Origin: Methylotenera_A sp031399315
GTDB lineage: Bacteria > Pseudomonadota > Gammaproteobacteria > Burkholderiales > Methylophilaceae
Reading direction: 5' to 3'
Assembly: GCA_031399315.1 (NCBI GenBank)
Contig: JANNOS010000106.1
Coordinates: forward strand, 39,888 to 103,887
Length of the DNA stretch: 64,000 nucleotides
The translations under genes and the position numbers were made by a program. The stretch's first letter is position 1, and each line of letters starts with the position of its first letter. The notes under the pieces are model-generated. The model was not told the origin of the DNA and did no database searches. It saw only the letters and a program-made list of their open reading frames with translations. Positions 8,253 to 17,262 of this stretch are shown here, one piece after another.

Positions 8253-8258
8253 TATAAT
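8253..8258 (+). promoter_or_regulatory. -10-like TATAAT before rlmJ
   Basis: A perfect TATAAT hexamer lies about 42 bp upstream of the chosen rlmJ ATG, in the divergent region with the EF-hand gene. No clear -35 is seen, so this is a weak call. Confidence 0.35.
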
Positions 8259-8299
8259 ACACCCATGCCTATTTATTGCTATGTTGCCAACTTTTTACA

Positions 8300-9163
8300 A
8301 TGTTAAGTTACCGTCACGCCTTTCATGCAGGCAACCATGCTGATGTTTTGAAACACACTATTTTTAGCCTTGTGCTGGATTATTTCAACCAAAAAGACAA
8401 GCCATATTGGGTGACTGATACGCATGCGGGTGCAGGCATGTATGCATTAAAAAGTGAGTTTTCACAAAAAAATGCTGAGTTTGAATCAGGCATTGCGCGC
8501 TTAGTACAAGCGCAAAATTTGCCTGAATCACTCACCAAATTTGTGTCTGTTATACAATCTTTTAACGCAAGCAAACAACTAGACATTTATCCTGGCTCAC
8601 CTAAAATTGCCGAGCATTTTCTACGCGCGGATGACAAGTTGCGTTTATTTGAACTACACCCAAGTGATTGCAAAATTCTATTAGAAAATTTTTCTGGCCA
8701 ACATTCACAAAACAATAAGCTCCGTCAAACCAAAATTGAAATGCAAGATGGCTTTAATGGCATTAAAGCTTGCTTGCCGCCGCCCACCAAACGTGCGGTA
8801 ATATTAATTGACCCGCCTTACGAACTTAAAGATGATTACTTACGCGTGGTAGATTGCATTGAAGACAGCTTAAAACGCTTTGCCACAGGCACTTATTTAA
8901 TTTGGTACCCACTACTACAACGCCCAGAACCATTACAAATGGTTGAGGCACTCAAAAAATGTCAGCCCAATAATTGGCTAGATGTCACATTAAGTATTCA
9001 AACACCAAGTACCGAGGGTTATGGCATGCATGGAAGTGGCATTTTTGTGATTAACCCGCCTTGGACTTTAGCGAAATTACTAACTGAAACCATGCCGATT
9101 CTGCGTGATTTATTGGCGCATGATGATGCGGCCAACTTTACGCTCACGCACAATATCAGTTAA
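8300..9163 (+). CDS. rlmJ: 23S rRNA (adenine2030-N6)-methyltransferase
   Basis: Methylates A2030 of 23S rRNA using SAM. The N-terminus MLSYRHAFHAGNHADVLKH is the family signature. The catalytic DPPY motif (IDPPYEL) is near residue 172, and the substrate-binding region contains LIWYPL. I chose the ATG at 8300 because it gives the conserved MLSYRHAF start; an upstream in-frame TTG at 8276 adds eight unconserved residues. Length is 287, against about 280 in E. coli. Single gene. Confidence 0.94.
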   Translation: MLSYRHAFHAGNHADVLKHTIFSLVLDYFNQKDKPYWVTDTHAGAGMYALKSEFSQKNAEFESGIARLVQAQNLPESLTKFVSVIQSFNASKQLDIYPGSPKIAEHFLRADDKLRLFELHPSDCKILLENFSGQHSQNNKLRQTKIEMQDGFNGIKACLPPPTKRAVILIDPPYELKDDYLRVVDCIEDSLKRFATGTYLIWYPLLQRPEPLQMVEALKKCQPNNWLDVTLSIQTPSTEGYGMHGSGIFVINPPWTLAKLLTETMPILRDLLAHDDAANFTLTHNIS

Positions 9164-9192
9164 TATACGGCTTCCAAACTATTGAGAACATT

Positions 9193-9726
9193 ATGCAAAT
9201 ACCCACCAAGTCAGAATATAAACAAACCAATATTATGAGTAATGTTTTATTTGGTAGCCGCTGGCTACAATTACCGCTTTATTTGGGTTTAATTGTTGCG
9301 CAGGCCGTATATGTTTACTTTTTTGGCGTGGAACTTGTTCACTTAGTTGGCAAGACTGCTGTGCTAAAAGAGGCAGATATCATGTTGATTGTATTGGGTT
9401 TAATTGATGTGGTGATGATTTCAAACTTGCTGATAATGGTGATTGTAGGTGGTTACGAAACCTTTGTTTCTCGCCTTAACTTAGAAGGCCACCCCGATGA
9501 ACCTGATTGGTTGTCGCATGTGAATGCCAACTTACTGAAAGTTAAATTGGCTACTGCCATTATCGGCATTTCATCGATTCATCTACTAAAAACTTTTATT
9601 AATGCCGAAAATTTGACTGATAAAGTGATGATGTGGCAAACCATCATTCACATGACATTTGTATTCTCAGCAATTTCTATTGCTTATATCGATAAGCTGA
9701 TGTCACACAATGATGCTAAACATTAA
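9193..9726 (+). CDS. UPF0114 (YqhA-like) inner-membrane protein
   Basis: 177 residues with four predicted membrane helices. The family signature is visible in LLIMVIVGGYETFVSRL, HPDEPDWLSHVNANLLKVK and the following GISSIHLLKTF. The start at 9193 has GAGAA just upstream; ATG 9235 is a less supported alternative. The protein is conserved across proteobacteria but functionally undefined. It converges with the DUF2914 gene and overlaps its end by a few bases. Confidence 0.85.
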   Translation: MQIPTKSEYKQTNIMSNVLFGSRWLQLPLYLGLIVAQAVYVYFFGVELVHLVGKTAVLKEADIMLIVLGLIDVVMISNLLIMVIVGGYETFVSRLNLEGHPDEPDWLSHVNANLLKVKLATAIIGISSIHLLKTFINAENLTDKVMMWQTIIHMTFVFSAISIAYIDKLMSHNDAKH

Positions 9727-10817
9727 TAACTCTGCATAATTTGGTGAGGGGCGGCTAGCCCCTCTTTAGAGTTGAAATTACTCACCGTAAATTTATGCAC
9801 CGCGATGGTTTTTTCATTTTCAGTTTTAACTACCACGCGCCAATCACCAATTACTGGATTGCTTCTGTAGGTATAGCCTCTAAAGCCGTTAAAACGGCCG
9901 CCACTCACGGTAAAACTTGCACGAGATTGTAAAACCCAGCCTTGTTTAGTATGCAGTTGCCAGTCGTGAAACAGCTTGGTTTTTAAGCCTGCTGGCGCAA
10001 AAATAGTCGAAAAGCAATAAATACGCTGCCCACTTTGCACCTCTAAATCATCGCTGGTTTTGCGCCAAAACACCCACCAAGCAGATTTTTGCTGGCTTAA
10101 CTGGTACTTTCCATTCACTTTTTCTATCGCATAAGCCATGGCAATATCGCGTTTGACTAGGGGCACCGGCGGAATCATATCCACTGCGTAAGCCAGCATG
10201 AGCAAACCCGCAATCACCGAAACTGGCCAGATGCTGCCTAAGTGATTGGGTGTTTTTGTGTACAACCAATAAGCAAGCATGGCCCCTAATAGCGTGCTTA
10301 AGTAAAACCAAATGCTGAGTACGCTACCCAGCAAAAACGGCAGGGCAAAGTTAAATAGAAGCATGGCGCATAAACCAAACAATGCCCAGCTAATGGTAAA
10401 TCGCCTGTATTGATCTTCTAAAAACTCGTTAGCGACCAGTAGGCTAGCTAAAAACAAGGACATTAGCCATGCCAGCCAGTGGCTAGAACTTTTAAAGTAC
10501 AAAATAAAAAGTGCGCTTAACAGACTGCCAAATAAAAATTGCAGCAAAAAATATGGCCAACGGGAAGTGACGATTGCATACAAGCGGGAAGGTAGTTTGG
10601 CTTCATCAGCTAAAATAAAGCTTGGGCGACTTGTGACAAAAAGAATCAAGCCAGCACCCAATAAATAGCCTGCAAAAATGATTAAGTCAGATGCCGCTAC
10701 GTCTCGACCGATAGTCAGCGCGTCCCAAATGAAGCCAGCAAAAAAGAAAACCGCTGGCAGATAGCTGGCCACACTTTTTAATGTGCTTTTTGATACTTGT
10801 TTAACGCTTTCTAACAA
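9723..10817 (-). CDS. DUF2914 membrane protein
   Basis: 364 residues. The first ~215 contain about seven hydrophobic helices. The C-terminal ~90 residues are a DUF2914 domain with its Trp-rich beta pattern (KLFHDWQLHTKQGWVL, FRGYTYRS, GDWRVVVKTEN, HKFTVSNF). DUF2914 is thought to be a sugar- or polymer-facing beta domain, but no activity is established. It is downstream of acnB on the same strand (24 bp gap), so it may be read through from it. Function unknown. Confidence 0.75.
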   Translation of the reverse strand: MLESVKQVSKSTLKSVASYLPAVFFFAGFIWDALTIGRDVAASDLIIFAGYLLGAGLILFVTSRPSFILADEAKLPSRLYAIVTSRWPYFLLQFLFGSLLSALFILYFKSSSHWLAWLMSLFLASLLVANEFLEDQYRRFTISWALFGLCAMLLFNFALPFLLGSVLSIWFYLSTLLGAMLAYWLYTKTPNHLGSIWPVSVIAGLLMLAYAVDMIPPVPLVKRDIAMAYAIEKVNGKYQLSQQKSAWWVFWRKTSDDLEVQSGQRIYCFSTIFAPAGLKTKLFHDWQLHTKQGWVLQSRASFTVSGGRFNGFRGYTYRSNPVIGDWRVVVKTENEKTIAVHKFTVSNFNSKEGLAAPHQIMQSY

Positions 10818-10841
10818 GTGAACAGCAACTTAAATAGTGAC

Positions 10842-13424
10842 TTAAGCTGCAACTTCAGCAATTGGAATCACTTTTTTGCCACTACTCAACGTATCAAGCG
10901 CCGCTTTGTATTCCGTCATTTGATTAAAATTAAGGTATTTGTAAATCTCTGCTGTATTCGCCAACTTATTACCCACGGTTTCTAAGTATTCTACATGCGT
11001 TGGCATGCGTCCAAGCTTGGCGCACACCGCCGCCAACTCGGCAGAACCCAAGTAAACACGTGCGTCCTTACCCATGCGGTTATCAAAGTTGCGGGTGCTG
11101 GTGCTAAACACTGTTGCTTTATCGGCCACACGCGCTTGATTGCCCATGCACAATGAGCAACCTGGCACCTCGGTACGCGCGCCTGCCACGCCAAACACAG
11201 AATACACACCTTCATCGCGCAATTGCGCTTCATCCATGCGGGTTGGTGGGGCAATCCATAAACGGGTTGGAATATTGCCCATGCCATCCAACACTTTAGC
11301 CGCAGCACGATAATGGCCGATATTGGTCATGCAACTACCAATAAACACCTCGTCAATTTTGTCGCCCACTACGGCTGATAGGGTTTTGATATCGTCTGGG
11401 TCATTCGGGCAAGCCACAAGCGGCTCTTTGATAGTGCTTAAATCAATTTCAATCACATGTGCGTACTCAGCATCTGCATCAGGCTTGAGCAATTCTGGCT
11501 TTTTGAGCCACGCCTGCATGCTTTCTATACGGCGTTGTAAGGTGCGTGCATCTTCGTAGCCGTTTTCTATCATGCTTTGCATCAGCACAATATTAGAGTT
11601 TAAAAACTCAATCACGGGCGCTTCATTCAACAACACAGTACAACCATTAGCAGAGCGTTCAGCCGACGCATCAGCAAACTCAAAAGCTTGCTCGACTTTC
11701 AAATCTGGCAAGCCTTCAATTTCTAAAATACGGCCGTTAAACACGTTTTTCTTACCTGTTTTTCCAACCGTTAATGTACCTTCTTGAATCGCTGCGTATG
11801 GAATCGCATTCACCAAATCACGCAAGGTAATACCGGGCTGCATTTCACCTTTAAAACGCACCAACACTGATTCTGGCATATCCAAAGGCATCGCGCCTGT
11901 AGCGGCGGCAAATGCCACCAACCCTGAACCTGCTGGGAAAGAAATACCAATCGGAAAGCGCGTATGAGAATCGCCGCCCGTACCAACAGTATCAGGCAAA
12001 ATCAAACGGTTTAACCATGAATGGATCACACCATCACCTGGGCGCAAACTCACGCCACCGCGACTAGACATAAACTCTGGCAGTGTATGTTGCAATTTAA
12101 TATCCACAGGTTTTGGATAAGCGGCTGTGTGGCAGAAGCTTTGCATGACTAAATCACTGCTAAAACCTAAGCAAGCCAATTCTTTTAACTCATCGCGCGT
12201 CATGCCGCCCGTGGTGTCTTGTGAGCCTACTGTGGTCGCTTTAGGCTCACAATAGGTTCCTGGACGTACGCCCTTCACGCCACAAGCTTTACCCACCATT
12301 TTTTGCGCTAAGGTAAACCCTTTATTCGAAACTGTTGCAGGTGTCGCCGTAATGAATGCTGTCGTTTCAGGTAGTTCCAAAGCTTTACGCGCATTAGTAG
12401 TCAGGCCACGGCCAATAATAAGTGGAATACGCCCACCAGCACGCACCTCATCTGGCATGGTAATTGGGCTTAAATCAAAGGTAGAAATCACTTCTCCTGC
12501 TTCAGACAGCACTTTACCCGCAAACGGTTGAATGATAATCACATCACCAGTTTGCATTTTTGATACATCACATTGAATCGGCAAGGCGCCAGAGTCTTCT
12601 GCAGTATTAAAGAAAATTGGTGCGATTTTACTGCCTAACACCACACCACCAGTGCGTTTATTAGGAATGTTTGAAATATCATTACCCATAAACCATTGCA
12701 CAGAGTTAATCGCCGATTTGCGTGATGAACCTGTACCGACCACATCACCTACATAGGCCAATGGCAAGCCTTTTTGTTTTAAGGTATCAATTAACTTGAG
12801 GCCATCGGGCATTTTATTCACCAACATGGCCTTGGCATGCAAGGGAATGTCCGGACGACTCCATGCTTCTTGCGCAGGACTTAGGTCATCGGTATTCGTT
12901 TCGCCATCTACCTTAAACACGACCATTTTAATTTCTTTAGCCAACACTGGTTTGCTAGTAAACCATTCCGCATTGGCCCAAGACTCCATCAATTTCTTAG
13001 CGTGCGTATTACCCGCTTTCATTTTTGCTTCTACATCATGAAAGCTATCAAACATGAGGATAGTGCTACTTAATGCGGTCACTGCATGCGCAGCCATCGG
13101 CGTGTCTAGTAAGTCAACCAGCGCCAGTACGTTGTATCCACCCAGCATGGTCCCTAGCAATTGCACTGCTTTCTCAGCTGAAACGAGGGGCGATTTGGTT
13201 GCGCCTTTAGCAATATCAGCAAGAAAAGCCGCTTTCACATAAGCAGCTTGATCAACGCCTGCAGGGGTGCGATTTTCTAGCAAATCTAACAACAATGTTT
13301 CTTGTCCTGCTGGCGGTGCTTTTAATAGCTCAACCAGTGAGGCCACTTGCTCCGCGCTTAATGGCAATGGTGGGAGTTCTTGTGCAGCACGTTCTGCTAC
13401 GTGTGTTTGATACGCTTTTAACAT
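10842..13424 (-). CDS. acnB: Aconitate hydratase B / 2-methylisocitrate dehydratase
   Basis: 860 residues, matching AcnB (E. coli 865). N-terminal HEAT-like domain, then the swivelled domain (GTGSSRKSAINSVQWFMG), then the catalytic domains. The Fe-S ligands appear in FIGSCMTNIGH and EVPGCSLCMGNQ. AcnB interconverts citrate and isocitrate, and in methylcitrate cycles with PrpD it hydrates 2-methyl-cis-aconitate to 2-methylisocitrate. Placement at the end of the leftward arm of the methylcitrate/TCA locus supports the second role. No acnD or prpF occurs here, consistent with a PrpD plus AcnB route. Confidence 0.95.
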   Translation of the reverse strand: MLKAYQTHVAERAAQELPPLPLSAEQVASLVELLKAPPAGQETLLLDLLENRTPAGVDQAAYVKAAFLADIAKGATKSPLVSAEKAVQLLGTMLGGYNVLALVDLLDTPMAAHAVTALSSTILMFDSFHDVEAKMKAGNTHAKKLMESWANAEWFTSKPVLAKEIKMVVFKVDGETNTDDLSPAQEAWSRPDIPLHAKAMLVNKMPDGLKLIDTLKQKGLPLAYVGDVVGTGSSRKSAINSVQWFMGNDISNIPNKRTGGVVLGSKIAPIFFNTAEDSGALPIQCDVSKMQTGDVIIIQPFAGKVLSEAGEVISTFDLSPITMPDEVRAGGRIPLIIGRGLTTNARKALELPETTAFITATPATVSNKGFTLAQKMVGKACGVKGVRPGTYCEPKATTVGSQDTTGGMTRDELKELACLGFSSDLVMQSFCHTAAYPKPVDIKLQHTLPEFMSSRGGVSLRPGDGVIHSWLNRLILPDTVGTGGDSHTRFPIGISFPAGSGLVAFAAATGAMPLDMPESVLVRFKGEMQPGITLRDLVNAIPYAAIQEGTLTVGKTGKKNVFNGRILEIEGLPDLKVEQAFEFADASAERSANGCTVLLNEAPVIEFLNSNIVLMQSMIENGYEDARTLQRRIESMQAWLKKPELLKPDADAEYAHVIEIDLSTIKEPLVACPNDPDDIKTLSAVVGDKIDEVFIGSCMTNIGHYRAAAKVLDGMGNIPTRLWIAPPTRMDEAQLRDEGVYSVFGVAGARTEVPGCSLCMGNQARVADKATVFSTSTRNFDNRMGKDARVYLGSAELAAVCAKLGRMPTHVEYLETVGNKLANTAEIYKYLNFNQMTEYKAALDTLSSGKKVIPIAEVAA

Positions 13425-13552
13425 AGTGATTTAAGGCTCAATTAATAAATAACAAAGTTACAAAAAAATTACAGAGAAATACAGACTAGCCGAAAATGTC
13501 GCGTCAGTTCACATACTTAAAACGCTCACAATTTAAACTAGTTCTTGCTATC

Positions 13553-13864
13553 CTAGTTTTTACTATCTGAATAAAACTCTTTTGCAAACGGAACAGGGCA
13601 GCCAGCGCCTAAAGACCTCACTTCCCATCTATCCAGCACGGCTTTTTGGTAATCTTTACCATGCTTCAGCGCTAAAAAAGCACGAACTTCCGTCACATCT
13701 GCAAAGCCGTTTTTATCTGCATCCATAGCCAGCACGTTGTCTTCAACTGTTGGGCCTGCATACCTACCATCTTTATCGGTGAGATAGCCCAAAATATCTT
13801 CTGCACTAGCCGCTGTGGCTACAAGTAGCAAACAAACCAAAGCGATAGCTTTCACATTTTTCAT
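13553..13864 (-). CDS. Small secreted protein with one EF-hand
   Basis: 103 residues: a signal peptide (~1-21, ASA|ED) and one EF-hand-like loop, DADKNGFADVTEV (~48-60). A single Cys (in GAGCPVPF) lies near the C-terminus. It lies between fumarase and acnB on the same strand, with 50-128 bp gaps, so it is either an inserted independent gene or carried in the operon. I cannot assign a role; Ca2+ binding in the periplasm is a guess from the loop. Confidence 0.65.
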   Translation of the reverse strand: MKNVKAIALVCLLLVATAASAEDILGYLTDKDGRYAGPTVEDNVLAMDADKNGFADVTEVRAFLALKHGKDYQKAVLDRWEVRSLGAGCPVPFAKEFYSDSKN

Positions 13865-13914
13865 TCAACAATTATGACTGAAATTAGAACAGAAAGTGCA
13901 ATCTACTCTACAAA

Positions 13915-15471
13915 TCAAGACACAGCATGAATTTCAATGATTTGATGTTGTGCTAGCTTTGCTTCCCCTATTTTTTCTTTCCAAAGCGCAGGCCCAGTTT
14001 TATGTACCGATTCACCTGTCGCACTTACGGCGACAGTTACGGGCATGTCTACCACCTCAAACTCATAAATCGCTTCCATGCCTAAATCTTTAAACGCAAT
14101 GACGCGAGATTTTTTAATGGCTTTACTCACCAAATACGCCGCACCACCCACTGCCATCAAATAGACCGATTTGTGTTTTGCAATCACTGCTAGTGCTTCA
14201 TCACCACGCTCAGCTTTACCGATCGAACCTAACAAACCAGTGTTCAACATCATCTCCGTGTAATCATCCATCCGCGTTGCCGTGGTGGGGCCTGCAGGCC
14301 CTACCGCCTCATCGCGCACCGCATCCACAGGGCCAACGTAATAAATAAACTTATTACTAAAGTCTACGGGCAACTCCTCGCCTTTTGCTAACATGTTAGC
14401 GATGCGCTTATGTGCTGCATCGCGCCCAGTTAACATTTTACCGCTCAATAATAATGTTTCGCCCGCTTGCCAAGTGCTCGTTTCTGCCTTGGTCACTGTG
14501 TCTAAATTCACCCGTTTAGCCTGTCCACTTGGCGCCCAATGCACATCTGGGTAGCTACTTAAATCTGGCGGCGTGAGCTCTGCTACGCCTGTGCCATCCA
14601 ACTCAAAATGCACATGTCGCGTTGCGGCACAATTGGGAATAATCGCTACTGGCAAGCTTGCTGCATGCGTTGGATAATCCAAAATTTTCACATCCAAAAC
14701 TGTCGCAAGACCGCCTAACCCTTGCGCACCAATACCCAAATTATTTACTTTTTCAAAAATTTCTAAACGCAATTCTTCTAACCTATTTTGTGCGCCTCTT
14801 AATTTAAGTTCATGCATATCAATGGGCGCCATCAGTGATTCTTTCGCCAGCAAGACAGCCTTTTCTGCACTGCCGCCTATACCAATGCCTAACATGCCTG
14901 GAGGGCACCAGCCTGCACCCATTTGGGGCACAACGTCCAATATCCAATCCACAATGCTGTCATTTGGATTCAACATCGCAAGCATGGCCTTATTCTCTGA
15001 GCCACCGCCTTTTGCTGCAATGCTGACCTCAACTTTATCGCCTGCAACTAGTGAAACATGCACCACAGCGGGCGTGTTATCTCTAGTATTGGTACGCTTT
15101 CCAGCTGGGTCGGTCACTATAGAAGGGCGTAACTTATTCTCTGGTAGCAAGTACGCGCGGCGTACGCCTTCATTCACCATTTGCTCAACATCTAAAGCCG
15201 CATCTTCTGGTGCACTGAGCCAATTAACTTCCATGCCTACTTTTACAAAAGCAACAACAATGCCAGTATCCTGACAAATCGGGCGCTTGCCTTCTGCACA
15301 CATTCTAGAGTTAGTTAGAATCTGTGCGATTGCGTCTTTAGCGGCAGGTGATTGCTCTAGCTTGTATGCCTCGCCCAAGGCCTGAATATAATCCGCAGGG
15401 TGGTAATAAGAGATATATTGCAATGCATCTGCAATACTTTGAATGAAATCTGATTTTTTTATCGTGACCAT
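13915..15471 (-). CDS. fumA: Class I (iron-sulfur) fumarate hydratase
   Basis: Hydrates fumarate to malate using a [4Fe-4S] cluster. The three cluster Cys sit in PICQDTG, GWCPPGMLGIGIGG and IPNCAATRH; the C-terminal beta domain has TGRDAAHKR and GPTTATRMDD. I start it at ATG 15471 (MVTIKKSDF), because a longer in-frame start at 15546 would add 25 unconserved residues overlapping the end of the acyl-CoA synthetase gene. That gives 518 residues. It is 13 bp after the synthetase, so the two are cotranscribed. It converts the fumarate made by Sdh in the same locus. Confidence 0.94.
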   Translation of the reverse strand: MVTIKKSDFIQSIADALQYISYYHPADYIQALGEAYKLEQSPAAKDAIAQILTNSRMCAEGKRPICQDTGIVVAFVKVGMEVNWLSAPEDAALDVEQMVNEGVRRAYLLPENKLRPSIVTDPAGKRTNTRDNTPAVVHVSLVAGDKVEVSIAAKGGGSENKAMLAMLNPNDSIVDWILDVVPQMGAGWCPPGMLGIGIGGSAEKAVLLAKESLMAPIDMHELKLRGAQNRLEELRLEIFEKVNNLGIGAQGLGGLATVLDVKILDYPTHAASLPVAIIPNCAATRHVHFELDGTGVAELTPPDLSSYPDVHWAPSGQAKRVNLDTVTKAETSTWQAGETLLLSGKMLTGRDAAHKRIANMLAKGEELPVDFSNKFIYYVGPVDAVRDEAVGPAGPTTATRMDDYTEMMLNTGLLGSIGKAERGDEALAVIAKHKSVYLMAVGGAAYLVSKAIKKSRVIAFKDLGMEAIYEFEVVDMPVTVAVSATGESVHKTGPALWKEKIGEAKLAQHQIIEIHAVS

Positions 15472-15484
15472 CTTAAAATAGCGC

Positions 15485-17128
15485 TCATCTTGAGGATTTT
15501 GCAGTCGCAATGCTCGGATTAATGTCTTTACGCAAGATTTTACCATTTTTGGTGCGCGGAAAGTCCTTGGCTAAATAAACCGTTTTGGGGCTTTTGTAAG
15601 CCGCCAAATGTTGTTTTCCATACGCTAATAAATCATCTGGGCTTGTGTTTGCATCTGGTTTTAAAATCACATAAATGACCACCAGCAATTTATCTTTTTC
15701 AATTTCCTCACCGACAGCTGCACAATCGGCGACATCAGGGTGGCCTTTATACACACGTTCGATTTCGTAAGGCGATACACGATAACCAAAGCTTTTGATA
15801 ATGTCATCTTTACGGCCTAAAAACCAAATATAGCCATCTGCATCGTATTTAGCGTAATCTCCCGTGAAAAAGTAGTTATCATGCTTGTATTTTGCAGTTT
15901 CTTCATCCAAGTTCCAGTAACGCAAAAATACGCCTGGGTCATCTAGTGGCACACTAATCATGCCCTCTTCACCTGTTACAACTTCTTCAAGTGTTTCCGG
16001 GTTAAGTAGTTTGATATGGTGGCCAGGTTGCGGAAAACCAGCTGAGCCAGGACGTATAGAGCGGAATTGACTTTGGCTTAAATAATAAGAAAACTCACTC
16101 ATACCCACTGCTTCATAAATATCTAGACCGAACCGCGCCTTCCACTGACTCAATACTTCATCTGACAAATGTTCACCCGCGCTCATGTAATGACGCAGGC
16201 TCGAAATATCAGTTTGAGTCGCTTCTGTTTTTTGCAAAATTTGGCGATAAATGGTTGGCACGCCAATAAAAATAGTGGCCTGATGTTTTTGAATAAGGCT
16301 TAACCACACCTGCGCGTCATTTTTACCTTCGTGCACAATCACTGTTTTGCCTAAATACAGCGGATCCATCAAACCAGAACCCAACACGTAGGTCCAATTA
16401 AATTTGCCAGAATGCATGATACGGTCATTCAAACTATCGTCATAATTAAACCAATACTGGGCAGCAGGCTGGCGACCAAGCAGGGCACGGTGCGCGTGCA
16501 ATACACCCTTTGGGTAACCTGTTGTACCACTGGTATAAACTAAGTAAGCAGGATCATCTGCCTTTGTTTTATATGACGCATCACATTTTTGGGTGACGCT
16601 TAAAGCGCTGTCTAAACCCAATACATTTAAGCAACCATGTGGTTGTGTATGCGCGGCTTGCGTTAGCAGTATGTGTGACAAGTTAGGCATGTCTGGCATG
16701 CCTGCAACCAATTGCTCTTCCATATTGACCCATGCTTTTTGATCAGTCACTAAGACTGTAGCGCCTGAGTCTTTTGCTAAATAAGCAACTTCTTCTGCAG
16801 TGAGTAAAGTAGAAGTCGGTACAGAAATCGCCCCCATTTTCATCGCGCCTAAAAATGCAATTGGGTAGTCTAAGCTATTGGGTAAGCGAATCAGAACACG
16901 GTCGCCGACTTTTACTCTTAAATTGCGTAATAATTGTGCAAACTGGTCCGTTTTGCGTGCCAACTCGGTAAAGGTAATTTGTGCTGTACCTAGTACGTCA
17001 TCCTCAACAATCATGGCGATATTATTGGCTAGCGGCGTGTTCAAATGTTGGTCGCTACAGGCCACGCCAATATTAAAATGTGATGGAATATTCCATTGCC
17101 ATTCTGGGAAATTTTCAAATTTACTCAT
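15485..17128 (-). CDS. Acyl-CoA synthetase (AMP-forming, benzoate/medium-chain type)
   Basis: 547 residues of the ANL superfamily. The P-loop is YTSGTTGYPKGVLHAH (~195-210), the A5-type motif is GMSEFSYY, the hinge is TGDYAKYDADGYIWFLGRKDD, and the catalytic Lys is in TKNGKILRKDI. It activates a carboxylate with ATP and CoA. It is not of the acetyl/propionyl-CoA synthetase (PrpE) length or type. In this locus it could activate propionate, mesaconate or another small acid for the CitE/MaoC enzymes; the substrate is not readable from sequence. It overlaps none of its neighbours with the fumarase start chosen at 15471. Confidence 0.87.
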   Translation of the reverse strand: MSKFENFPEWQWNIPSHFNIGVACSDQHLNTPLANNIAMIVEDDVLGTAQITFTELARKTDQFAQLLRNLRVKVGDRVLIRLPNSLDYPIAFLGAMKMGAISVPTSTLLTAEEVAYLAKDSGATVLVTDQKAWVNMEEQLVAGMPDMPNLSHILLTQAAHTQPHGCLNVLGLDSALSVTQKCDASYKTKADDPAYLVYTSGTTGYPKGVLHAHRALLGRQPAAQYWFNYDDSLNDRIMHSGKFNWTYVLGSGLMDPLYLGKTVIVHEGKNDAQVWLSLIQKHQATIFIGVPTIYRQILQKTEATQTDISSLRHYMSAGEHLSDEVLSQWKARFGLDIYEAVGMSEFSYYLSQSQFRSIRPGSAGFPQPGHHIKLLNPETLEEVVTGEEGMISVPLDDPGVFLRYWNLDEETAKYKHDNYFFTGDYAKYDADGYIWFLGRKDDIIKSFGYRVSPYEIERVYKGHPDVADCAAVGEEIEKDKLLVVIYVILKPDANTSPDDLLAYGKQHLAAYKSPKTVYLAKDFPRTKNGKILRKDINPSIATAKSSR

Positions 17129-17149
17129 AAATCACTTCCAAAAATTCAG

Positions 17150-17262
17150 AATTCCGGGATGAAGCGCAAGGCGTACAGCGCGCAGAAAGCGGAATGTACA
17201 CAAAGTACATGAGCATTTTGAGCACTGCACAACATAGCGATTCGCCTGAAAAATGGATTTTC
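17150..17262. repeat. Imperfect hairpin element between acyl-CoA synthetase and CitE-like genes
   Basis: The 132-bp gap breaks an otherwise tight operon. It contains an inner inverted repeat (TGTAC-ACAAA-GTACA) flanked by loosely complementary arms (...GCGCAAGGCGTACAGCGCGC and GCACTGCACAACATAGCGATTCGC). This has the look of a dispersed intergenic repeat rather than coding DNA. No second copy is in the window. Confidence 0.5.

Noticed and set aside
15472..15546. Longer N-terminus for fumarase
   Set aside because: The extra 25 residues overlap the synthetase gene and are unlike fumarases; ATG 15471 fits better.
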